Assembly: GCA_031425695.1 (NCBI GenBank)
Contig: JANPJV010000313.1
Location: forward strand, 1-29,607
Direction of reading: 5' to 3'
Length of the DNA stretch: 29,607 nucleotides
Source of the DNA: JANPJV01 sp031425695
GTDB taxonomy: Bacteria > Pseudomonadota > Gammaproteobacteria > Xanthomonadales > SZUA-5
Shown: positions 8,224-14,944 of the stretch, in pieces
Layout of the letters: each line of letters opens with the position of its first letter
How positions within the stretch are numbered: position 1 is the stretch's first letter
The notes under the pieces: model-generated
Seen by the model: the letters and a program-made list of their open reading frames with translations, nothing else
Databases searched by the model: none
Told to the model about the DNA's origin: nothing
Made by a program: the position numbers and the translations under genes

Positions 8224-9696
8224 TCAGTCGACCCAACCGGCCAATGGTTGGAACAGTCCGCTGGCGCGATCGAACTCCGAGACTCCGAGCAGCTTGTCCT
8301 TGCGTGCTTTTTCCAGCGCGCTTTTCAGCGTCTTGCAGCGCGCTGAGTAGTCCTTCTCGCCAATGCTGCAGAGCGCGTCCAATTGCTTGTCGGTGTTCGA
8401 TTGTGCGAGCGCTTCGCGGACCTCGGTCTTGGTGCCGCGGCCTTGATGGTGAATGTCGGCGATTGCCGTGCAGATGAGATCGGATCGGCCATCAAGACCA
8501 TACCAACCGTCATAGCGACGTCGCAGCTTGGACATCGTGATTTCCACGGCGACGACGACTTGCAGCGCATTGAAATCGGCGTCGTTTGCAAGTGCGACCA
8601 AGCGGGCCGCCGCGTCGATTTCGTCAGCATCGATGGCCGCACCATCGGCGTTCAAATAGGCCATGAAGTCCTTGAGGATCAGCTCATTCGGTTTGCCGGG
8701 CCGCGGGTGCTCGCGCTCGAGGCTGGTTGACGTATTGCCGTCGAGCTTGCGTTGCAGGCGTCCGTCGCGCAGGAGCAGATCCGGGAATTGCTGTTGGAAA
8801 CCCGGGTGTTCGGCAGTGAGTCGTCGGAACAAGAGAATCAGATTGTCGTCGGGGGTATGCGCTGCCAATTGAAAAAAGCCGAAGGTGAACGCAGCACGGT
8901 CGTAGGTGTTCAGGCGATTGAAGCGGCCTGCGCTTTCGCCCGCGCTGATGACACCGACCATGGCCGCAGCCGGTCCATACAGTCCGCTGTAGGCTTGTGC
9001 CGTGAAGACGGGGCCAGTCAGTTTGCTGCCGGGTTGTGCGAGGCCAAACCTGCCGAGATAGGCGGTCTTGCGCGCGAGATAAAACTCCGTCCCGTTGTCG
9101 ATCCGTGCGAAGTAGTCGGTTTTGCCGCCTGCAATCGAACTACGTGACGTGACCATCGGTCGCTGCATGGCCGGCACTGCTGCGGCGACAGCCGCTGCAG
9201 CGATGTTCGGCGGCATCGAATCCGACTCGGGAATCTGCGCGTCCGGCGGCAAGGTGCCAAAGTACAGGGCCTGATCGCCCGCATAGACGGCGTCGAACCG
9301 TGCGAGGAATTCCGCCGCCGTTTGCCGGACGACCTGGTCCTGGGTATTCGAGTAGTGGTAGACGTGGGCGCCATCGAAGAGGCCGACGTGCTTTTGCGGG
9401 ACATTGCGCATCCGGTGCTCGGCCAGGTTCACGTTGCCCTTTTCGGTCACGAAAATCATGCAGATCCCGGCCGGCACGTCCTTGAACCGTCCGACCCGTG
9501 GACAGTTGGCGAACAGCTCGTGGACCCGCAGCGATGCTCCCGGCTGCAGCTTTCCGGTGTGGGTCCTGCAGTCATACCCCGCGTCCACTGCCAGCACATG
9601 GCAGACAAAGTGCGCGCAGTGGTTTTCGGAGGGATTGACGAAGCCGTTGGCGCAGAAGTGGTCGATCGAATGACCGAGCGTGTCTTCGAGTTTCAT
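8224..9696 (-). CDS. Two-domain protein: cysteine-peptidase-like N-terminus, lysozyme-like C-terminus
   Basis: 490 aa, no signal peptide. Residues 1-135 resemble an NlpC/P60- or CHAP-like cysteine amidase. 'ENHCAHFVCHVL' supplies a candidate nucleophile, Cys27, and 'KHVGLFDGAHVYHY' a candidate His103. A linker with an Ala-rich stretch (about 165-180) follows. From about 215, 'GVISAGESAGRFNRLNTYD' then 'AAFTFGFFQLAAHTP' recalls the muramidase/lysozyme-like fold, with Glu254 as a possible catalytic acid. Third and last gene of a minus-strand operon, after a four-helix membrane protein and a patatin. Lack of a signal peptide means export by a dedicated secretion route, lysis, or cytoplasmic action. 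Catalytic roles are inferred from motifs only. Confidence 0.6.
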   Translation of the reverse strand: MKLEDTLGHSIDHFCANGFVNPSENHCAHFVCHVLAVDAGYDCRTHTGKLQPGASLRVHELFANCPRVGRFKDVPAGICMIFVTEKGNVNLAEHRMRNVPQKHVGLFDGAHVYHYSNTQDQVVRQTAAEFLARFDAVYAGDQALYFGTLPPDAQIPESDSMPPNIAAAAVAAAVPAMQRPMVTSRSSIAGGKTDYFARIDNGTEFYLARKTAYLGRFGLAQPGSKLTGPVFTAQAYSGLYGPAAAMVGVISAGESAGRFNRLNTYDRAAFTFGFFQLAAHTPDDNLILLFRRLTAEHPGFQQQFPDLLLRDGRLQRKLDGNTSTSLEREHPRPGKPNELILKDFMAYLNADGAAIDADEIDAAARLVALANDADFNALQVVVAVEITMSKLRRRYDGWYGLDGRSDLICTAIADIHHQGRGTKTEVREALAQSNTDKQLDALCSIGEKDYSARCKTLKSALEKARKDKLLGVSEFDRASGLFQPLAGWVD

Positions 9697-9756
9697 CCGG
9701 GGCGTCCCTTATTTAGGTTTCAAAAGATACGAATGGAAAATCAGCTGGAGCAAGCT

Positions 9757-10380
9757 TTACTGGGTACTTTCCAATCTTGGGCTCCGAGCGCCTGCAATGG
9801 TCAGCAGGAAAATCAGCAGTGCAGCGACGAGTAGTGCAAATTTCACGCCGGCGAACGCCGCGGCGACGCTGAGAGTGCCGTTATCAATTCCAGTATCGAG
9901 GTAGCGAAGTAACGCCCCGTTTTCGACGAAATCGCAGGCCCCCGCGACCACCGGCAACCAGCACCAACATCGGGCGATATTTGCCGAGGTTGGTGTGCGG
10001 GCTTTTCCAGGTAGAGATCGAAGCGCGACTTGCTGCGACCAACGCATGAGCACGAAGCCGAGCAGGGCGTAGCTCATTGCAAAACCAAAATCCCACCACA
10101 ACATTTGCTTGACGGGATCGAAAGAGGTATCCGGCAATCCGCAGGCACCTGCGGACGCATTCGATCGTGAAGCGGGTGGTACCCATTGGCTCAGAATCTC
10201 ACAGGCACGCACGGCATTGCTCGCAAATTCGAAATGGACAATCGAATAGCAGGGGCATTGCGGTCCCACGCACGCCGATTTCGGTGCGAGCAGGATCTGG
10301 GCGATCAGCATGGCGATGAAAAAGAGCCCAATCAGAATCGATTTTCCGGTGTGCAGCGATGACTGGACGGGGCTGTTCAT
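9757..10380 (-). CDS. Four-helix inner-membrane protein of unknown function
   Basis: 207 aa from the ATG at 10380-10378, 14 bp after the patatin stop codon. Longer in-frame starts would lie inside the patatin gene. Predicted helices lie at about 13-31 ('SILIGLFFIAMLIAQILL'), 96-115 ('WWDFGFAMSYALLGFVLMRW'), 133-155 ('RCWCWLPVVAGACDFVENGA') and 175-200 ('AFAGVKFALLVAALLIFLL'). The segment between helices 1 and 2 is cysteine-rich ('CVGPQCPCYSIV', then two more Cys), suggesting periplasmic disulfides. I recognise no family. Its place between a phospholipase-like and a wall-hydrolase-like gene makes an immunity, anchoring or export role worth testing (inference). Confidence 0.65.
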   Translation of the reverse strand: MNSPVQSSLHTGKSILIGLFFIAMLIAQILLAPKSACVGPQCPCYSIVHFEFASNAVRACEILSQWVPPASRSNASAGACGLPDTSFDPVKQMLWWDFGFAMSYALLGFVLMRWSQQVALRSLPGKARTPTSANIARCWCWLPVVAGACDFVENGALLRYLDTGIDNGTLSVAAAFAGVKFALLVAALLIFLLTIAGARSPRLESTQ

Positions 10381-10394
10381 GGATGCTTCTAGTG

Positions 10395-12305
10395 TCAGTC
10401 TCGTGGTCGGATGCGTAGTTCTGAGCGTGGACGTGGATAGTTTAAGCCATAGATCTCTGGCGGATGCGGTGAAGTGTCCTGGCGCGTCTGCCCGGTTACG
10501 ACTGCCAATTCGTCCCTCCGCTTTTCGAACCACTGCGCCAATTCCAGAATCTGCTTGTGGGCATCCAGCGCAGCGCGTGTGCGCTCGCGATTGCGCTGAT
10601 AGCTCGGTTGGTTTTCATGCAATGCCTCCAGCGCAAACGGTTTGCCTGCCAATTTCTTTTCACAGCTCAGCATTCCTGCGAGCGCCTGCTCGATCAGGCG
10701 CCCGGCGGTGAGGTAGCGAACCCAGCGATGATTGGCCCAAGTGGTCTCTGCACCGACAGGAAGCGTGCCCAGCGGGTGGTAATGATTCACCAGTCTGCGA
10801 CCGGCGGCCTCTCCGCGCCGTGCCAGCTTGCGAATGAGTGAGCTGCTCATTCGCAGATTGATGCCGCCCTCTCCGGCCCGCAGTGAAATCGTCGCGACGC
10901 GATCGCTATACCCTGGCGCGCGCAGCTGCGCGGTATCGCTCCATTCGTGCATGGTGTACAGCACCGATTTGAGGAACCCGCCGAGGCTGGGCGTTCCGCC
11001 GTTGCCGATGGGTCGATACTGCTGGGGAGAAGGGCCGTTTCTCAATGGCAAGTGAACGAACTCGTCCGGATCGGTTGCAGCTTCCAGTTCGGCGGTTTCC
11101 TTGAGATTGATTCCGAACGTCGGGCGACTTGGAACCAGCGCATCGAAGAAATGAATCGGGAAATTGCTGATGATGCCGCCATCGGAGAACCAGATGCGAT
11201 CCATCGTGTAGCCGGATTTTGTAAAACGCCGCGCATGCAGCGGAACTGCGCTCAGCAGTAACGGAAACGCCAGGCTCATTCTTACCGGAAGCAGGATTGG
11301 CAAGTCCGCCATCAGCGGCAGACGATGGAATTGGTGTGCTGCGAGGTAAGCTGAAAATGCGTCGGCCTCGGCGTCGTTGCCTTGTTGCGGTCGCTGATGC
11401 TTGATCATGTGGTCGACGATTGCCGACGGAAACAGTCGGCGTAGCTCCACTTCTTGAAAATAGAACTTGGTTTCTTCCTCCAATGGGAAAGAATGCGCGC
11501 GACCGTGCGAGACGGCGGTCGTCATCAGCCGCAAGTCCAGTCGCCGGGCGTGGGTCTCGCACTCGCTGGCGCCCCACAGGTCGCCGAATGTCAATGGGCG
11601 ATCTGAAGGCAAGCCTGCCAACGACTGGATCTTGCGGTGGAGCCATGGTGTCAGCGCGTCAGGATCATCGGCACCCGAACCCAATCCCGTGACCAGCCCA
11701 TAAAGGTTCCCGGAAACGTCGCGAGTCAGGTGGAAGAAAAGGCCCAGGAGCGCAATCACCAAGGCAACGATCGCACCCAGTACTGATCCGCCAAGGAACG
11801 TGGGGAGCTGATACACCCAAGTTGGCGTCGCGGCCACGGCGAATGCGACAGCAACCGCCAAGCCGAGAAGAACGGCCGGGATGCCAAACAGGGGGAATGC
11901 GCGAACGGCTGCCAAGGACCAGCGCAGCATTGCCCGAAGTTTTGGATTCCGACCAGATGCCTGGGTTTCTGACACAGACAGCCCGGATTTGAACCAGCTC
12001 AAGATCGCCGCTGTCTCCGGTTCGGGCTTGAATAGCCGCAGCAACAGCGTCTGCTGACTTTCGTCAGCTGCGGCCAATTCTTCCGGGATAAGGGCGAGCC
12101 GATCGAATCCGCCGCTGGCCCGACCGTATTCTGCAGCCGCAGCGCAGGCGGCACCGATGGCTCCAGCAGAAGCGCCTCCGATAGCCCGGAGACGATAGTG
12201 ATCGCTCAGGACCTTGATGGCTCCGGGATAAACGATCCCGCTGGTGATACCCCCTTTCATCACGAGGTCGCATTCCAGCTCTGGGGCCTGATGAGTAACG
12301 TTCAT
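10395..12305 (-). CDS. Patatin-like phospholipase with internal membrane helices
   Basis: 636 aa. The ATG (12305-12303) follows GAGG by about 8 nt and gives a start just ahead of the patatin core. The oxyanion motif 'MKGGITSGIVYPGA' (16-29), nucleophile elbow 'GGASAG' (Ser46) and 'WFSDGGIISNFP' (Asp375) complete the Ser-Asp dyad of patatin lipid acyl hydrolases. Between Ser46 and Asp375 lies a large insertion with two strong membrane helices ('FGIPAVLLGLAVAVAFAVAA' and 'VLGAIVALVIALLGLFFHL', about 140-195), so the enzyme is probably membrane-embedded. A C-terminal helical region of about 230 aa follows. First gene of the operon patatin, 4-TM protein, peptidase/lysozyme-like protein. Substrate unknown. 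Confidence 0.82.
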   Translation of the reverse strand: MNVTHQAPELECDLVMKGGITSGIVYPGAIKVLSDHYRLRAIGGASAGAIGAACAAAAEYGRASGGFDRLALIPEELAAADESQQTLLLRLFKPEPETAAILSWFKSGLSVSETQASGRNPKLRAMLRWSLAAVRAFPLFGIPAVLLGLAVAVAFAVAATPTWVYQLPTFLGGSVLGAIVALVIALLGLFFHLTRDVSGNLYGLVTGLGSGADDPDALTPWLHRKIQSLAGLPSDRPLTFGDLWGASECETHARRLDLRLMTTAVSHGRAHSFPLEEETKFYFQEVELRRLFPSAIVDHMIKHQRPQQGNDAEADAFSAYLAAHQFHRLPLMADLPILLPVRMSLAFPLLLSAVPLHARRFTKSGYTMDRIWFSDGGIISNFPIHFFDALVPSRPTFGINLKETAELEAATDPDEFVHLPLRNGPSPQQYRPIGNGGTPSLGGFLKSVLYTMHEWSDTAQLRAPGYSDRVATISLRAGEGGINLRMSSSLIRKLARRGEAAGRRLVNHYHPLGTLPVGAETTWANHRWVRYLTAGRLIEQALAGMLSCEKKLAGKPFALEALHENQPSYQRNRERTRAALDAHKQILELAQWFEKRRDELAVVTGQTRQDTSPHPPEIYGLNYPRPRSELRIRPRD

Positions 12306-12449
12306 GCTTTGCCTCGCACTTGAGGAATGGCCGCTCGATCGGGCTGGTACGGATGTGATCGTCCTGGCCGAGTTCGACACCGTCCAGCGAATCGCCGTTG
12401 GATATGCTCAAGAGGTCAGCAGAGCGTGACTCCTCCCACGGCTTGAGGA

Positions 12450-12832
12450 TTGTTTACAACTTGCAGATCGATGTCGTGGTCGCGGCAATGCTGTGGACGC
12501 TGCCGGTTGGCGATGCCGACTTTCCGACGCGCTGGCGGCGCGTCAAGACGGACTTCTCGCGGGCGCTTGCGTGCACGGAACGGCGATCGGCGGTGCGGGT
12601 CGGCCGCGGCGAACGCGGCGTCTGGCAGCGGCGCTATTGGGAGCACCAAATTCGTGATGACGCCGACTACGCGCGGCACTTTGACTACATCCACTACAAC
12701 CCAGTCAAACACGGTTGGGCGAGGTCGCCCGCACTGTGGCTGCATTCCAGTTTTGACGAAATGGTGGCGCGTGGTGTGTACCACCGCGATTGGGCTTCGC
12801 CGGTTGCCTTCGATGTTGGCGGGGATGGGTAA
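12450..12832 (+). pseudogene. REP-associated (Y1) transposase remnant, N-terminus lost
   Basis: The frame reads 'MLWTLPVGDADFPTRWRRVK', 'FSRAL', 'RGERGVWQRRYWEHQIRDDA', 'HFDYIHYNPVKHGW' and 'LWLHSSFDEMVARGVYHRDW'. This is the C-terminal part of the short RAYT group, which has 'W(Q/E)RR(F/Y)WEH.I.D..D...H.DYIH.NPVKHG'. The N-terminal region with the HUH motif is missing, and 'VDVVV...LHAVWTLP' has collapsed to 'DVVVAAMLWTLP'. REP-like palindromes lie directly downstream (12859-13003), as expected for this family. It cannot encode an active enzyme. Confidence 0.75.
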
Positions 12833-12858
12833 CCTTCGTGCGGCGGATTCCCGAGTAG

Positions 12859-12898
12859 GGTGGAACCCGCAGCCATCCTTCATCGTGCGGACTCCACC
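12859..12898. repeat. REP-like imperfect palindrome
   Basis: GGTGGAACCCGC (12859-12870) pairs with GCGGACTCCACC (12887-12898) at 10 of 12 positions, with a 16-nt loop. It lies 27 bp past the end of the RAYT remnant. GTAGGGTGG at its left edge resembles the head of proteobacterial REP sequences. Confidence 0.45.
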
Positions 12899-12943
12899 GC
12901 GACGCGCATGGCACGTCAGTCGTCAGTGTGTCGCATGTCGAAC

Positions 12944-13003
12944 GGCGGATTCCGCGCGGTTGTTTTGCGGCGGCGCCGATGTCTTCGGCGCGCGGGATCC
13001 GCC
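12944..13003. repeat. REP-like imperfect palindrome
   Basis: GGCGGATTCCGCGCG (12944-12958) pairs with CGCGCGGGATCCGCC (12989-13003) with one mismatch. The core between them contains a further GC-rich stem (GGCGCCGATGTCTTCGGCGC, 12972-12991, CGCCGA/TCGGCG pairing). The right arm continues into CCTAC. It has REP form and sits next to a decayed RAYT transposase. Confidence 0.5.
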
Positions 13004-13010
13004 CTACTTG

Positions 13011-13361
13011 CTACTCGCTTTCGCCGGTCGAATCTTCGCTTTCGTCGGTCGACTCTTCGCCATTCGCGTGAGTCTGAGGCGAGGGGCTGGCTTCGGCGGC
13101 GGTGTCCGCTGCATCCGGGCCGGGCGGACTGCTGGCGGGCGCTGGGAGAGGCGGGCTGCTCGCCGGGCTGGCTGATCTGCCGTTGGGGCCAGAGGGCGGC
13201 GGCATTTTTGTCTGGCCAGGGTAATCATCACAGTCGAGAGCGTCGTCTGTCATCACGCACCCGTCCGCCACCACGCCATCCGATTCGCAAATCAGCAGCA
13301 GCGGCTCGTCGGCAGGCCTCCCAAAAGTGGCGGGTGCGGTTTGATTCGTGAAAACCGCCAA
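13011..13361 (-). CDS. Hypothetical fragment with acidic Ser/Pro-rich tail
   Basis: From a TTG at 13361 the frame codes for 116 aa, but it stays open further upstream, with protein-like text in the same frame ('LPIHADARTVAIDVFGARLD', 'RTADRFSDGALAVF'). The body holds two cysteines in 'DGCVMTDDALDCDDYPGQ'. It then becomes low-complexity Pro/Ser/Ala and ends in a Glu/Asp/Ser-rich tail ('EESTDESEDSTGESE'). No family recognised. It lies in a transposon graveyard next to a 51-bp duplication, so it may be the 3' end of a gene whose front was disrupted. It may also not be a gene at all. Confidence 0.3.
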   Translation of the reverse strand: MAVFTNQTAPATFGRPADEPLLLICESDGVVADGCVMTDDALDCDDYPGQTKMPPPSGPNGRSASPASSPPLPAPASSPPGPDAADTAAEASPSPQTHANGEESTDESEDSTGESE

Positions 13362-13477
13362 AGCGCCATCACTGAATCTGTCAGCGGTGCGATCCAGTCG
13401 CGCGCCGAATACATCGATCGCGACGGTGCGCGCGTCAGCGTGTATCGGCAGGGTGCCCGGCCGCCGTCGCCAGAGAC

Positions 13478-13582
13478 AGAAAGGGTCTGTTCACCTGCGT
13501 TTGCTCCTTCATGCCTTGCACCTCGCAAAAAAGAAAGGGTCTGTTCACCTGCGTTTGCTCCTTCATGCCTTGCACCTCGCAA
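13478..13582. repeat. 51-bp tandem duplication, period 54
   Basis: Two identical 51-bp copies lie at 13478-13528 and 13532-13582, separated by AAA. Each starts AGAAAGGGTCTGTTC and ends CCTTGCACCTCGCAA. No gene of confidence covers it. Perfect identity means the duplication is recent. Confidence 0.9.
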
Positions 13583-13668
13583 GCGTTCCCGCCGGGGCAA
13601 AGACCGCGGTGTGGGCGTGCCACCGACAACCAAGTCCTCGTGCATGCCGACGAATATAGAGCTTGCTA

Positions 13669-13832
13669 GGGCGCCTCTGAACAAGTCAGAGGCTCCGCGC
13701 GGCACATGGATGTGACGCCATTTTCTATGACGCAAGTCATTGAAAATGAGGCGAAACAAAAACCATGCTTTTTTGTAGAGCGTGTCGGAACAAGGCCAGG
13801 ATGGACTTGTTCAGACCTTCCCTAAGGCGCCC
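13669..13832. mobile_element. MITE-like element with terminal inverted repeats
   Basis: The left end GGGCGCCTCTGAACAAGTC (13669-13687) matches the reverse complement of the right end in two blocks: GGGCGCCT (13825-13832) and TCTGAACAAGTC (13804-13815). The left end also folds on itself (GCCTCTGA/TCAGAGGC, 13673-13693). A central hairpin at 13719-13748 has arms CATTTTC..ATGAC and GTCAT..GAAAATG around a GCAA tetraloop. At 164 bp it is too short for a transposase, so it is a non-autonomous or deleted insertion sequence. The right end reaches into the 3' end of the neighbouring exported-protein gene. Confidence 0.55.
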
Positions 13833-14325
13833 GAATGGACTGCATGACTGCTCCCGCGGCGTCCTTCCCGGTCTTGTCGTCCGTATTCGCGACCAACGAC
13901 ATGTACGCAGAATCGCCGCTGGGCAATGGCAGTAGATAGGCCGCGAACACCACAGGTACGCGTTCACTGTCCAAGCCGCTACCGACGAGCATGGAACCCG
14001 CCGGTCCGGGCGAACCGAATTCGGACTCCCCCACCAAGCTGACCTCCGTGTAGTTTCCTTTGAGGTAGGTCACGGTCGACGCGGCGGCCTCGGTCCGTTC
14101 CGACTGGTTGGCAGGAACGAAGCGCAACTGCACAAGCACACCCGCGGGGCCGTTCAAGGTCAGGAAGTCGCCGTCATCTTCGCCACGTTTGAGCTCCCAG
14201 TCGCCGGGGTAGTCGAACATGAACTTCGGATTCTTGTCCGTGGGATAACCGGCGGTTTCCGCGACAGCGGGGGCGGCGGCAGTCAGGCTCAATACAACGC
14301 ATGCAACACGCAACAGAGCATTCAT
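13822..14325 (-). CDS. Small exported protein, PsbP/DcrB-like by pattern
   Basis: 167 aa. The ATG (14325-14323) has GGAG 7 nt upstream. Residues 1-22 are a signal peptide (LLRVACVVLSLTAAAPAVA). The mature part opens 'NPKFMFDYPGDWELKRGEDD' and continues 'DFLTLNGPAGVLVQLRFVPA', a pattern like the PsbP/DUF1795 lipid- or ligand-binding fold ('f.yP..W'). The last codons 'MQSIRAP' and the TAG stop fall inside the terminal repeat of the MITE-like element (13804-13832). The C-terminus may therefore have been set by its insertion, although similar domains often end near 'SI'. Divergent from the decayed kinase. Specific function unknown. Confidence 0.65.
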   Translation of the reverse strand: MNALLRVACVVLSLTAAAPAVAETAGYPTDKNPKFMFDYPGDWELKRGEDDGDFLTLNGPAGVLVQLRFVPANQSERTEAAASTVTYLKGNYTEVSLVGESEFGSPGPAGSMLVGSGLDSERVPVVFAAYLLPLPSGDSAYMSLVANTDDKTGKDAAGAVMQSIRAP

Positions 14326-14408
14326 GAACGTCTCCGATTTCTTGGGCTAGCAACCGCGCGACGTGGACGGAAACTTGATCATGCGCGCTTCCGCCGTCGC
14401 GGCCAATT

Positions 14409-14944
14409 GGCACCACCGCGTGAAACGATATGCAGTTGATCACCAGCCTGCTCCAGCTTCAGTCCGGCTACCTGCACGATCCGCGAGATGCGGAGATGTA
14501 GCACGCATCCACGCGACGATCCTCGTCCACGATCGGCGCTACCGTTCCGGCAACTAGCCGACCATCGACTTTGCCGACCATGTTCGCGAGACCACCGCCT
14601 TGATCGCACGGGCTTGGCTCGCACAACCTCGACGCCGCGATCCACTTGGCCAGATCTTTGCCGAACGGATCACCAACGCCTGCAAGCACGCCTGCGTGGA
14701 CCGCTCATCCGGCATCATCAGCGTGCGACTTTTTCACCGCAACGAACGCGAGCTGACCCTGGCCGTTGAGGATGACGGGATCGGTTTACCCGCTGGATTT
14801 GTCCTGGAGCAGGCAACGTCGCTCGAGCTGCGACTCATCCGTGCGCTCTCGCAACCGCCAAGAGCTCAATTCACGATGGTGACGACCGCATCCGGGAGTA
14901 AGCTGCAGCTGACTTTTCCACTTACAGTAGCGACGAACTCATGA
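14409..14944 (+). pseudogene. Decayed histidine kinase (HisKA_2 plus HATPase_c)
   Basis: Pieces of a HisKA_2-type kinase appear in alternating frames. 'HHRVK' (near 14410) shifts to 'MQLITSLLQLQSGYLHDPRD' (14430 on), which ends at TAG after 'AEM'. The first frame returns with 'ILVHDRRYRSGN', meets TAG at 14555-14557, then runs open through 'IDFADHVRE', the N-box 'ERITNACKHA' and 'VEDDGIGLPAGF' to 14944. At least two frameshifts and one nonsense codon rule out a full kinase. A 100-residue ATPase fragment from a TTG at 14600 could still be made. Its TGA overlaps the next gene's ATG by 4 nt, so translation of the last segment may still feed the downstream kinase. Confidence 0.7.

Noticed and set aside
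12860..13351. A 163-codon plus-strand frame
   Set aside because: It overlaps REP-like palindromes and is almost wholly Arg/Ser/Ala, with no motif.
13292..13759. A 155-codon minus-strand frame covering the 51-bp duplication
   Set aside because: It runs through the MITE-like end and both repeat copies, giving duplicated low-quality text. The alternative frame at 13011-13361 reads more like protein.
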